Of a DNA stretch of 39,046 nucleotides, positions 16,008 to 23,661 are shown in pieces (positions within the stretch are counted from its first letter, which is position 1; every line of letters starts with the position of its first letter). The notes under the pieces were generated by a model. That model saw only the letters and a program-made list of their open reading frames with translations, searched no databases and was not told the origin of the DNA. The position numbers were made by a program, and so were the translations under genes. Source of the stretch: Planctomycetota bacterium (GTDB lineage: Bacteria > Planctomycetota > UBA1135 > GCA-002748355); NCBI GenBank assembly GCA_011321845.1, contig DROQ01000091.1, forward strand, positions 1 through 39,046, read 5' to 3'.

Positions 16008-16449
16008 GTTCCTGGAGCTGGGGGTGGGCGATGGAGAAGGTCAAAAAAGCGATCCCGACACTGCCGACGATGGCCGCCGCCAGCCAGAGATCCTCTTGCA
16101 TGTAACGAGACGCAAGGAAACCGCCTGCCCCAAGACCCATCCCGAGGACGAAGCCCAGGATTCCGAAAAAGAAGAAAAAGGGGTTGGGCCGGGCGGGAAG
16201 GTTCATGGGGGCTTGCTCCCGTGCTTTTACCGTTTGGGAAAGAGGGACCCATTCGGCCAAATCCTTGAGAGGCAATTTTGCATCGACGACTTTGGACAGA
16301 AGGACAGGATCCTGGATCCGAGTGGCCAGATCCCGTTTGAGCTCTGCCTGGATTCTCCCGAGCTGGGTCTTGGCCCGGGAACGGATGGCCTCCTTGACCA
16401 AGGAGATGGACGCCAGGCCTAAGATGAGAGTCACGAGTTCGATCGACAT
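15985..16449 (-). CDS. Membrane protein, three predicted helices, unknown function
   Basis: From ATG 16449 (AAGGA upstream) the product has 154 residues. A hydrophobic N-terminal helix (ELVTLILGLASISLV) is followed by a basic, soluble helical region (~20-80) and two close C-terminal helices (PFFFFFGILGFVLGMGLGAG and LWLAAAIVGSVGIAFLTFSI). No motif is recognised. An alternative start at 16485 would add 12 polar residues. It lies downstream of the FHA-domain gene on the same strand (80-base gap), so the two may be co-transcribed. Confidence 0.65.
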   Translation of the reverse strand: MSIELVTLILGLASISLVKEAIRSRAKTQLGRIQAELKRDLATRIQDPVLLSKVVDAKLPLKDLAEWVPLSQTVKAREQAPMNLPARPNPFFFFFGILGFVLGMGLGAGGFLASRYMQEDLWLAAAIVGSVGIAFLTFSIAHPQLQELNHQGQS

Positions 16450-16529
16450 TGTCAGATTCCTTGAAGAAAAGGAGGAAGAACCCACTGCGGCATCATAACC
16501 GGAATAATTCGTGATTTTGAGATTGGGGC

Positions 16530-17075
16530 TTATCCCTCGCCGGAGCCCATCTGGAAGGCGAAATAGAAGAGGATGGCCCCCAGGACCAGGAGGGCCAGGA
16601 AAAGGAAGAGTTTAAACAGGGCTCCTCGTTGGGAAAGGTCCTCGGTGAAGAGGCCCCCCTTGTCTTCGATCTTGTGGAATTGGAGGAGACGTCCGCTTCC
16701 GCCGCTAAGGGCTTCGACCTCGACCGAGGGCTCAGGGTTCCTTGGCTTGGGACTTTCGGTCCTACGGGCCGCGGAGGCTTCCAGGCGTACCCGGATCTTG
16801 GTCTCCCCAATCCTGAAGACGTCCCCGTCCCGGAGGCGCACCCGCGAAATCCGATCCTCACCTACATAGGTCCCGTTGCTCGAGCCGAGGTCCTGGAGAA
16901 AGACTGCGTCTCCCTCCCGGTAGACCCGTGCATGTTTCCTTGATGCCTTGCGGTCGTCCAGGCGGACCTGGTTTCCCTCCTGGCGCCCCAACACCGCCTC
17001 CCGGTCCAATGCGAACTCGTCCCCCGCGTGGGGTCCCGTCAATAGATAGAGATGGATGCGCATCGCCTCGGCCAT
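16530..17075 (-). CDS. FHA-domain protein with a C-terminal membrane anchor
   Basis: The FHA domain spans residues ~5-100 and has all phosphothreonine-binding hallmarks: G30-R31 (VLGRQ), S45-R-K-H48 (ASRKHARV) and S66-N67-G68-T69 (GSSNGTYV). A charged linker follows (~100-150), then one membrane helix (LFKLFLFLALLVLGAILFYF, ~153-172) and a short tail, so the binding domain probably faces the cytoplasm. FHA domains read phosphothreonine marks made by Ser/Thr kinases; no kinase is in the window. The start could be 17075 (used here, 181 residues) or 17063; neither has a well-spaced ribosome-binding site. It is divergent from the ABC operon. Confidence 0.85.
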   Translation of the reverse strand: MAEAMRIHLYLLTGPHAGDEFALDREAVLGRQEGNQVRLDDRKASRKHARVYREGDAVFLQDLGSSNGTYVGEDRISRVRLRDGDVFRIGETKIRVRLEASAARRTESPKPRNPEPSVEVEALSGGSGRLLQFHKIEDKGGLFTEDLSQRGALFKLFLFLALLVLGAILFYFAFQMGSGEG

Positions 17076-17123
17076 CGCTCCAGGGTAGCGCAAAGGGTCG
17101 AAGCGTTTTACCCTCAACTCCTC

Positions 17124-18002
17124 TTGAGCAAGGAAAAGCAAAGCGCCCGATCATCCGCGCCGCCCGCCCTCCGGGTCAGGGGCCTTGGCTTTTGTTATCC
17201 CAGGTGGCCACGGAGAAGAAAGGAGGATTTCGCCCTCCAGGACCTTAGTTTCGAAGTTCCCCAGGGACTCAGCCTGGGCCTCCTCGGAGCCAATGGAAGC
17301 GGCAAATCCACCCTCCTCGCCTGCCTGGGGGGGGCCCTGATCCCCACCGGTGGAGAGATCGAGTGGCTTGGAAAAAAAACGCTCAGCTTGGAGTTGCAGC
17401 AGGAGATCGGCCTGCTCCCCGAAGCGGAGCTACCCTTTCCCTGGATGTCCGCCTCTTCCTTCTTGAACATGACCGCCCGGGTGATCGGGATCCCAAAAAA
17501 CGAGGGCAAGGCACGCACCAGGGCCTTACTCCAGGAATTTGGCCTCGAAAACGCGGGCAGGAAGCCACATGGGAAACTCTCCAAGGGAATGCGTCGAAGG
17601 TTGGGCCTGGCCGTCGCCCTCCTCCAGGAACCATCCATCCTGCTCCTGGACGAACCCTTGAGCGGCATGGATCCGGTCGGAGTGGAAGCCGTCCGCGGGA
17701 CCCTGGAGCGGCATCGGAAAAAGGGAGGGACCGCCGTCGTCTCCACCCACCAGCTCGAAGAACTCGAGGATCTTTTCGATCGCATCCTCGTCCTGGACCA
17801 GGGACGCATTGTGGGTTTCGGGAGCATCGAGGAGGTGCTCGGCAGAGAGGGGGCCTGGACCTTCGAGTTGGAAGGGACGGAAGGGGATCGAGTGCTCCCC
17901 CTTCTCCAACCCCTCCTCAACGAAGGGGTGAGGCTCAAGAGCTTTGGACCTTCACGCCAGGCCCTGGGCCGTTTTCTCCTCAACCTCCGCAAGGGAAGAT
18001 GA
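17124..18002 (+). CDS. ABC transporter ATP-binding protein
   Basis: This is the ATPase subunit of an ABC system. Walker A is GANGSGKST, the Q-loop region is EIGLLPEAE, the signature is LSKGMRRRLGLA (variant of LSGGQ), Walker B is ILLLDEPLSGMDP and the switch is STHQ. A small C-terminal domain follows, as in the CcmA/drug-export type (YadG, NatA). The only in-frame starts are TTG 17124 and ATG 17052. The ATG would overlap the divergent FHA gene head to head, so I prefer TTG, which has no clear ribosome-binding site. Its stop overlaps the permease start (ATGA at 17999). The likely direction is export; the substrate is unknown. Confidence 0.88.
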   Translation: MSKEKQSARSSAPPALRVRGLGFCYPRWPRRRKEDFALQDLSFEVPQGLSLGLLGANGSGKSTLLACLGGALIPTGGEIEWLGKKTLSLELQQEIGLLPEAELPFPWMSASSFLNMTARVIGIPKNEGKARTRALLQEFGLENAGRKPHGKLSKGMRRRLGLAVALLQEPSILLLDEPLSGMDPVGVEAVRGTLERHRKKGGTAVVSTHQLEELEDLFDRILVLDQGRIVGFGSIEEVLGREGAWTFELEGTEGDRVLPLLQPLLNEGVRLKSFGPSRQALGRFLLNLRKGR

Positions 18003-19021
18003 GCGGACTCCTCCTTCTCTCTCTCCGCAGCGCGCAGATCCTGCTCCGGTCGGGGGCACCCCTCCTCCTCCTACCGCCCGCTTTCTGGGGGCTCTGCCTC
18101 CTCCTCCAAGGGCGTATGGGTTTTGATGGGCTCCTGCCCCTGCTTCTCTTCGGGCTTTGGCTCCCCCTCCCTTTTTTTGCGCTGATCCTCCGCAGGCGGC
18201 TCCCCTTTCTGGGGCCGGGAGATCCCTGTCTGCCATGGGCCTTCAGTCTTCCCGTGAGAGCTTGGGCCTTTCGCCTTTTTCTCCTGGGAGGGGCGCTGGC
18301 GGCTGCCCTCCTCCTGCAATTCCTGGTTTCGGTGGAGACGAGTCTGGGCATTCTCTCCCTGCGGCAAGGGGGAGGCTTGGGGCTCGCTGAGACCCTTCGA
18401 CCCGAGCCGGGGAACCCTCCACTCCTGAGCCCCAAGCACCCGATCCAGCGCTTCGCATGCCCCAGGTTGAGAGGAGAAGGGCAGCTCTCCTTTCAACCCC
18501 GGCGCTTTTTGTTGAGTAGCTCCGAGGACTGGCTCAGCCTCTCCTTTGTGGCCAAAGGAAAGGCTCCATTCCTCTTGGGGCGGTTCCTCGTGGGACCAGC
18601 CCCCAGGCGAGTCCAACTCCCATTGGACATCCCCTTGGGGGAAGGCGCTCTGGCCTTCCAATTGGAAGGAACGCCCCATGGGCCGATCACCCTAGAGCGG
18701 GCACCTGTATTTTGGCTCCAGAAAAACTTAGGTCCTTGGGAAGCAGGTCTCGCCCTTCTCCTATGCCTCCTCCCCTGGACCTGGACCCTGGTTTGCGGAA
18801 GTTTCTTCTGCGCCTCCTTCCTTCGCAGAAAGAGTTACGCTCTCAGTGTTTTCTTTCTCGCCCTGCTGCCCGTTCTCCTTCCAGGCTTTCCCGGCATCAA
18901 GCTGGCGGCCCTCCAACTGGGCGCCATCCCAAAGCTATCCCTGGGTCCAAGCGGCCTCTGGTTCCTCCCCCTTATCCTCCTGGCACTCCTCTCCCCTTCG
19001 CGCCGAGGAGCCAGGAGATGA
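17999..19021 (+). CDS. Membrane component of the ABC system (putative permease)
   Basis: The 340-residue product starts at the ATGA overlap with the ATPase. It has several hydrophobic helices in the first ~115 residues (PLLLLPPAFWGLCLLL, GLLPLLLFGLWLPLPFFALI, AFRLFLLGGALAAALLLQFLV). A ~120-residue polar region (~120-240) with beta character is probably outside the cytoplasm. The C-terminal helices follow (GLALLLCLLPWTWTLVCGSF, YALSVFFLALLPVLL, LWFLPLILLALLS). I do not recognise a permease family; the role is inferred from its position between the ATPase and a membrane-anchored protein. An upstream frame back to 17363 is a shadow of the ATPase gene. Confidence 0.7.
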   Translation: MSGLLLLSLRSAQILLRSGAPLLLLPPAFWGLCLLLQGRMGFDGLLPLLLFGLWLPLPFFALILRRRLPFLGPGDPCLPWAFSLPVRAWAFRLFLLGGALAAALLLQFLVSVETSLGILSLRQGGGLGLAETLRPEPGNPPLLSPKHPIQRFACPRLRGEGQLSFQPRRFLLSSSEDWLSLSFVAKGKAPFLLGRFLVGPAPRRVQLPLDIPLGEGALAFQLEGTPHGPITLERAPVFWLQKNLGPWEAGLALLLCLLPWTWTLVCGSFFCASFLRRKSYALSVFFLALLPVLLPGFPGIKLAALQLGAIPKLSLGPSGLWFLPLILLALLSPSRRGARR

Positions 19022-19800
19022 GGAACCGCCGCCTCCTGAGACTCATCCTGAGCTGCGTCCTCTTCCTGGGAGGATCCTTCCTCATCTGGGACGGGTTCCA
19101 TCGGACACGACCCGCTCCTCCGCCCTCCACCTACCTCGGGCCTCTCCGCTACCTCACCCTCCCCTTTCTCTGGTCGGAGTGGGGTGAAGCGCGAAGAGCA
19201 GGGCGCCTGCGGGAAGCCACGGAGTATGGAAAGTGGATCACCTTCTTTCTTCCGGAAAGGTGGGACCTGTTCCTCGGCTTCGCCTGGGATCTGGCCTACG
19301 ACCTCCCCGGGGAGGCCAGGGATCCCCACTTCCGGGCCGAGGCCCTCGTGCAGGCACTTCTCCTCCTGGAGGAGGGGATGCGTTTTCATCCCGGGGTCAA
19401 ACGCCTTCCCCTCATGGCCGCTTTTTTGCTCCAGGACCGCGTCCTGACCAAGGAGGACCCCTCCCTCGAGAAAGCCTTCGAGGAGATTGTGGGGGCACCT
19501 CCACGCAAAGCTTTCCGCTCCTACCTCGACCGACTCATCGCCCTGAGCCCCGGTCAGAAACTCCCCGATCTTAGAGAAGAGGTGGCGCGTGGCTTCGTCC
19601 ACGAAGCCAAGGAGTACCTCAAAAGGGGACACCTGGAAAAAGCGGGGGAGCGTTTTGCGCGTGCAGCGACTGTCCTGGAACCAAGCGCAAAAGAGCGGGC
19701 CCAGCTCTTCCGCGAAGCAGCCACAACATTGGACGCCGGGAAAAGGCCCAGCCAAAGGCTCCTCTCACGCCTGGCCGAGGATCCCCTTTTTGCGAAATAG
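19018..19800 (+). CDS. Membrane-anchored helical (TPR-like) protein of the ABC operon
   Basis: This 260-residue protein starts at an ATGA overlap with the permease stop and has AGGAG just upstream. One N-terminal membrane helix (LLRLILSCVLFLGGSFLIW) is followed by a helical region rich in paired helices: EARRAGRLREATEYGKWITF, EALVQALLLLEEGMRFHP and AKEYLKRGHLEKAGERFARA. The last of these has TPR-like A/G spacing. It probably sits outside the cytoplasm as an accessory of the ABC system. The function is inferred only from position and fold. Confidence 0.7.
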   Translation: MRNRRLLRLILSCVLFLGGSFLIWDGFHRTRPAPPPSTYLGPLRYLTLPFLWSEWGEARRAGRLREATEYGKWITFFLPERWDLFLGFAWDLAYDLPGEARDPHFRAEALVQALLLLEEGMRFHPGVKRLPLMAAFLLQDRVLTKEDPSLEKAFEEIVGAPPRKAFRSYLDRLIALSPGQKLPDLREEVARGFVHEAKEYLKRGHLEKAGERFARAATVLEPSAKERAQLFREAATTLDAGKRPSQRLLSRLAEDPLFAK

Positions 19801-19931
19801 GACCAGAAGCTTCCACTCTTCGGCTCTACTTTCTGCGGAGAATCGGACGAAATACCTAAACGGGAGCAGGACGCGGTTTATGATCCCCTTGAACCACGTA
19901 CGACCGATCATGAGAGAGAGGAGCAGGAGCC

Positions 19932-20831
19932 CTGTTTGAAGGCCTTCTAGAATTTCTGACAGATAGCCCACATTTCGCAGTCTTCCTTCTCATGATTGCA
20001 TGCGGGATTGGGATCCCCTTTCCCGAAGAGCTGATCCTGGTGGGCGCAGGATACATCGTCTACCTGGACAAGGCGGACCCACTCCTCCTCGCAGGAACAT
20101 GCATCGGGGCGATTCTGGCGGGGGATCTCATGCCCTTTCTCCTCGGGCGGGTTTTCGGTCCCAAGATTCTGAGGCTCAAGACGGTTCGACGTTTCATTAC
20201 GAGGGAAAAACTCGCTCTCTTCGACGCATGGTTCCAAAAAAGGGGCTGGTTGACGATCTTCGTGGCGCGCTTTCTCACCGGCCTCAGGATGCCTGCCTAT
20301 TTCACTGCCGGGTCCATGCGGTTTTCGGCCTGGCGCTTCCTCATGATCGATGGACTGGGGGCCTTGCTGGTCGTTCCTCTGCTTGGAGGTCTTGGCTATC
20401 TCTTTGGGGACAAGATCGACAGCCTTGTGCACTTCGTGGAAAAAACGGAGAGGGGGATTTTCATCGTCGTGGCCTCCGCTGCGGTCCTTTTTGCCGGTTG
20501 GATCTGGTTTCGGCGCCATCGGCGTAAGAGTCTACTCGGCAAGGAGGTCAAGGAGACCTTCGTTGGACCGGACCCTTCCCCCAACCAACTTCCACCCAGG
20601 AAGGAAGCGGACGAGAAAAAAACGAACAACAAGGAAAAAAGCGAGAAGGGGGCCGAAGAAACAGAGAAGGATGTGGATATGGCCCCCCCGCCAAGGGATG
20701 ACTCAGGAATTCATGCCGACTCTGGTGGAGAGCCGCAACTCCCCAGGACCCTCCTCTCTCCTCCCAGGCCTCCAGAAGAAACTGAAGCCAAGGAGGATCA
20801 AAGTCTTGAGCCTCCCTGCTCTGATCGCTAG
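19932..20831 (+). CDS. DedA/SNARE-associated (VTT) family membrane protein with a long charged tail
   Basis: Family features: IGIPFPEELILVGAGY (re-entrant motif), AILAGDLMPFLLGRVFG, FVARFLTGLRMPAYFTAG (conserved Arg and Gly) and a final helix IFIVVASAAVLFAGWIWF. DedA proteins support membrane lipid transport and proton-dependent envelope homeostasis. The first ATG (19992) would cut off the first helix. The open frame upstream reads LFEGLLEFLTDSPHFAVFLL, as expected for the family, so the start is probably non-ATG; CTG 19932 has AGAGGAG eight bases upstream. The product would have 299 residues. The last ~95 are unusual: hydrophilic, first Lys/Glu-rich (EADEKKTNNKEKSEKGAEE), then Pro/Asp-rich. 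This tail has no counterpart in typical DedA proteins. Confidence 0.8.
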   Translation: MFEGLLEFLTDSPHFAVFLLMIACGIGIPFPEELILVGAGYIVYLDKADPLLLAGTCIGAILAGDLMPFLLGRVFGPKILRLKTVRRFITREKLALFDAWFQKRGWLTIFVARFLTGLRMPAYFTAGSMRFSAWRFLMIDGLGALLVVPLLGGLGYLFGDKIDSLVHFVEKTERGIFIVVASAAVLFAGWIWFRRHRRKSLLGKEVKETFVGPDPSPNQLPPRKEADEKKTNNKEKSEKGAEETEKDVDMAPPPRDDSGIHADSGGEPQLPRTLLSPPRPPEETEAKEDQSLEPPCSDR

Positions 20832-20958
20832 CATCCTAGGCCAAAATTTCATTTGGGTAAAAAAAACTGTAGGAAGGAGTTACGTGCTTCCCGGGCCTTG
20901 TCGGCCATGAAAGTGGAGCGCTCTTCTTCGATTCCCGGCTAAGGTCGATCCACTGAAT

Positions 20959-20973
20959 CCGTTTTCGAAACGG
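20959..20973 (+). promoter_or_regulatory. Small hairpin at the ribosome-binding region of the pyrophosphatase gene
   Basis: CCGTTT-TCG-AAACGG forms a perfect six-bp stem that ends 11 bases before ATG 20985. It overlaps or abuts the G-rich stretch (CGGGGG) where a ribosome-binding site would lie, so it might limit translation. Confidence 0.35.
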
Positions 20974-20984
20974 GGGTAGCCTCG

Positions 20985-23054
20985 ATGTTTTATACATGGA
21001 CCATTCTTTCCCTAGTCTTGGCGGTAGCCGCTCTGATCTATGCCAAGGTTCTTTATTCGCGCATTATGGCGCAGGATGAGGGAACCGATGTCATGAAGAA
21101 AATCGCCCGGCAAATCCAGCAGGGCGCGATGGCCTTCCTCAAGACGGAATACCGGGTCCTCTTTTTCTTCGTCCTCATTGTCGCCTTGATCATGGGGTTC
21201 CAGCTCAACTGGATGAAGGCCATCGCCTTTGTCTTTGGAGCTTTCGCCTCGGCCTTGGCTGGTTTTATTGGGATGTATACCGCTACGCGAGCAGCAGTTA
21301 GGACGACACAGGCTGCGAGGACCAACCTCTCCAACGCCCTCCACGTAGCCTTTTCCTCAGGAACCGTCATGGGGCTCTGCGTGGTGGGTCTGGGGCTTCT
21401 CGGAATCCTGGTCTTCACCTGGGTCAATGGCGGAGCGTCGGTGGATGCCCTCGAAAATGTTCTAGGCTTCTCCTTCGGCGCTTCCTCCATCGCCCTCTTC
21501 GCTCGCGTGGGTGGAGGGATCTTTACCAAGGCCGCCGACGTCGGCGCGGACCTGGTGGGCAAGGTCGAGGCCGGAATCCCCGAGGACGACCCCCGGAACC
21601 CCGCGGTGATCGCGGACAACGTGGGAGACAATGTCGGAGATGTGGCTGGAATGGGCGCGGATCTCTTCGAATCCTACGTGGGCTCCATCATCGCGACCAT
21701 GCTCCTCGGCGCCACAGTCGCAATCGGGAGCCAAGCGGCCTCCAACGCGCTTGTGGTCTACCCCCTGGCCCTTGCCGCTTTCGGCATCCTCGCCTCCATC
21801 ATCGGGACCTTCCGGGTCAAGACCAACGACGAGAGCAAGCTGGGCGAGGCGCTCTTCAGCGGGCTCTTCACGGCCTCCATCGTCCTGGTCGCCATCATGG
21901 CCCTGGTCACCCTCCTGATCGGTCCCGAAGTCCCCAATCCGACCGACCCCAACGCTCCCCTCTATGGAAAGTGGTCCATCTACTTCTCCATGGTCATCGG
22001 TCTCTTCCTCGGGGTAATCATCGGAAAGGTCACCGAATACTACACTTCCGAGAAGCTCAAGCCTGCCCAGGAGATCGCCAAGCAGAGCGAGACCGGCGCC
22101 GCCACCAACATCATCCACGGGCTCGCGGTCGGCATGGTGTCCACCTGGATGCCCACCATCCTGATCGCCCTGGGGATCTGGGCTACCTACCACTTCGCCG
22201 GGATCTATGGGATCTCCCTGGCGGCGGTCGGCATGCTCTCCACCCTGGGGATCTCCCTGGGAGTCGACGCCTACGGCCCGGTCGCGGACAACGCCGGCGG
22301 CCTGGCTGAGATGGCCCACTTGGAACCAGAGGTCAGGGAACGAACGGACGCCCTCGACGCCACGGGGAACACGACAGCCGCCATCGGCAAGGGCTTTGCC
22401 ATCGGTTCGGCTGCGCTGACTGCCCTGGCTCTCTTCAACAGCTACAGCGCCCTTGCCAATCAGCTTGTGGCCAAGGCAGGCCCTTCGGCCCAGGCCTTCT
22501 CCCTCGACATCAACAGCCCGCAGGTCATGATCGGCCTCTTCATCGGGGCGATGCTCCCCTTCCTCTTCTCCTCGATGGCCATGAAGGCCGTGGGCCGCGC
22601 CGCGAACAAGATGATCGAAGAGGTCCGCCGGCAGTTCCGGGAAATCAAAGGGCTGCTGGATGGCGAAGCGGAGCCTGATGCCGCTCGCTGTGTGGAAATC
22701 GCCACCAAGGGCGCCATCAGGGAGATGGTCGCCCCCGGACTCCTGGCGGTTCTCACCCCCATCGCCATTGGGTTGATCTTTGGGGCGAGTGCCCTTGGAG
22801 GTCTCCTGGCGGGTGCCCTGATCTCCGGTGTGATGATGGCTCTGTTCATGGCCAACGCTGGGGGCGCATGGGACAACGCGAAGAAATTCATCGAGGGAGG
22901 AAACCACGGAGGGAAGGGCTCCGAAGCCCACCACGCCGCTGTGGTCGGTGATACGGTTGGGGATCCCTTCAAGGACACCGCCGGCCCCTCGATCAACATC
23001 CTGATCAAACTGATGTCGATCGTCTCCCTCGTGTTCCTCCCCCTCTTTATTTGA
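20985..23054 (+). CDS. hppA: Membrane-bound, K+-dependent ion-pumping pyrophosphatase
   Basis: This integral membrane enzyme (689 residues, about 16 helices) couples pyrophosphate hydrolysis to ion export. Substrate and Mg-binding motifs are present: [11 protein letters not shown] (185-195), [19 protein letters not shown] (201-219) and the C-terminal [15 protein letters not shown]. In [14 protein letters not shown] the Ala465/Gly468 pair matches the K+-dependent class; K+-independent enzymes have Lys and Thr there. Glu229 in GADLFESY occupies the position typical of Na+-pumping members such as that of Thermotoga maritima; plant proton pumps have it four residues later. Na+ transport is therefore likely, though some Na+/H+ dual pumps share these residues. 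It lies 153 bases after the DedA gene and is probably transcribed separately. Confidence 0.95.
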   Translation: MFYTWTILSLVLAVAALIYAKVLYSRIMAQDEGTDVMKKIARQIQQGAMAFLKTEYRVLFFFVLIVALIMGFQLNWMKAIAFVFGAFASALAGFIGMYTATRAAVRTTQAARTNLSNALHVAFSSGTVMGLCVVGLGLLGILVFTWVNGGASVDALENVLGFSFGASSIALFARVGGGIFTKAADVGADLVGKVEAGIPEDDPRNPAVIADNVGDNVGDVAGMGADLFESYVGSIIATMLLGATVAIGSQAASNALVVYPLALAAFGILASIIGTFRVKTNDESKLGEALFSGLFTASIVLVAIMALVTLLIGPEVPNPTDPNAPLYGKWSIYFSMVIGLFLGVIIGKVTEYYTSEKLKPAQEIAKQSETGAATNIIHGLAVGMVSTWMPTILIALGIWATYHFAGIYGISLAAVGMLSTLGISLGVDAYGPVADNAGGLAEMAHLEPEVRERTDALDATGNTTAAIGKGFAIGSAALTALALFNSYSALANQLVAKAGPSAQAFSLDINSPQVMIGLFIGAMLPFLFSSMAMKAVGRAANKMIEEVRRQFREIKGLLDGEAEPDAARCVEIATKGAIREMVAPGLLAVLTPIAIGLIFGASALGGLLAGALISGVMMALFMANAGGAWDNAKKFIEGGNHGGKGSEAHHAAVVGDTVGDPFKDTAGPSINILIKLMSIVSLVFLPLFI

Positions 23055-23113
23055 CCCCGCCCTTCATGAGCTCGAATCATCCGACGAGAGCTTTTCATGA
23101 ATCTCGCGGGTTT

Positions 23114-23147
23114 ACCCGTATGATCGAGGCAATCGCATCATACGGGT
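23114..23147. promoter_or_regulatory. Long perfect inverted repeat before rsfS
   Basis: ACCCGTATGAT (23114-23124) and ATCATACGGGT (23137-23147) are exact reverse complements. The 12 bases between them can pair further (CGA with TCG, one bulged C), leaving a GGCAA loop, so the RNA would form a 14-bp hairpin. It sits in the 106-base gap between hppA and rsfS, ends 13 bases before ATG 23161 and has no T-run. It could be an operator or an RNA structure. Confidence 0.6.
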
Positions 23148-23160
23148 CGAACCAATCCGA

Positions 23161-23598
23161 ATGTCCATCGGCCGGCCCCCGGCCAGGTCCGATGGAGTGA
23201 TCCCTCCGAAACTCGCAAATTTTGCGAGGCTTGTGAACAACGTGGAAGACAAAGAGATTCTTGAGACCGCCGTTCGGATCGCCCAGGACAAAAAAGGCGA
23301 GGAGATCCGAATCCTGGACGTCTCCCAGAATTTGGGGATCACGGACTTCTTTCTGCTCGTTTCGGCGGACAACCGGCGCCAGGCCCAGGCCATCTGCGCG
23401 GAGATCGACACCACCATGAAGCGGAGCGGAGTCCCCAAAGCGAAAATCGAGGGCTACCAAGAGGGTTGGTGGATTCTCCTGGATTTCGACACAGTCGTCA
23501 TCCATATCTTCCAGGAGGAAGCGCGGCGGTTCTATGATCTCGACAACCTCTGGGGGGATTCTGTCGAGAGGACCAAAGACTTTCTCGGATCCCCTTGA
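23161..23598 (+). CDS. rsfS: Ribosome silencing factor RsfS (Iojap family)
   Basis: RsfS binds ribosomal protein uL14 and blocks joining of the 50S and 30S subunits when nutrients are short. The family core starts near residue 28 (DKEILETAVRIAQDKKGEEIRILDV). It continues with the typical ITDFFLLVSADNRRQAQAI, a GYQEGWWILLDFDTVVIHIF block and YDLDNLWGD near the end. From ATG 23161 the protein has 145 residues, some 25 more than usual at the N-terminus. GTG 23233 (VNNVEDKEIL) is an alternative that gives a standard length. The inverted repeat at 23114-23147 lies directly upstream. Confidence 0.93.
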   Translation: MSIGRPPARSDGVIPPKLANFARLVNNVEDKEILETAVRIAQDKKGEEIRILDVSQNLGITDFFLLVSADNRRQAQAICAEIDTTMKRSGVPKAKIEGYQEGWWILLDFDTVVIHIFQEEARRFYDLDNLWGDSVERTKDFLGSP

Positions 23599-23661
23599 CC
23601 AAAACCTGGCTCAGCCAGGATGATTGGCCAGGCAAAAAGCTGGGAGATTGAGGAGAAGGGC

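Noticed and set aside
19765-19971. 68-codon hydrophobic minus-strand frame between the TPR-like and DedA genes
   Set aside because: It overlaps both flanking genes, has no supporting ribosome-binding site and is best explained as a shadow.
21462-22934. 490-codon minus-strand frame
   Set aside because: It is antisense to the well-conserved pyrophosphatase gene.
23055-23113. Possible terminator after hppA (AGCTC/GAGCT followed by TTTT)
   Set aside because: The stem is only five pairs with a 14-base loop, too weak to call.
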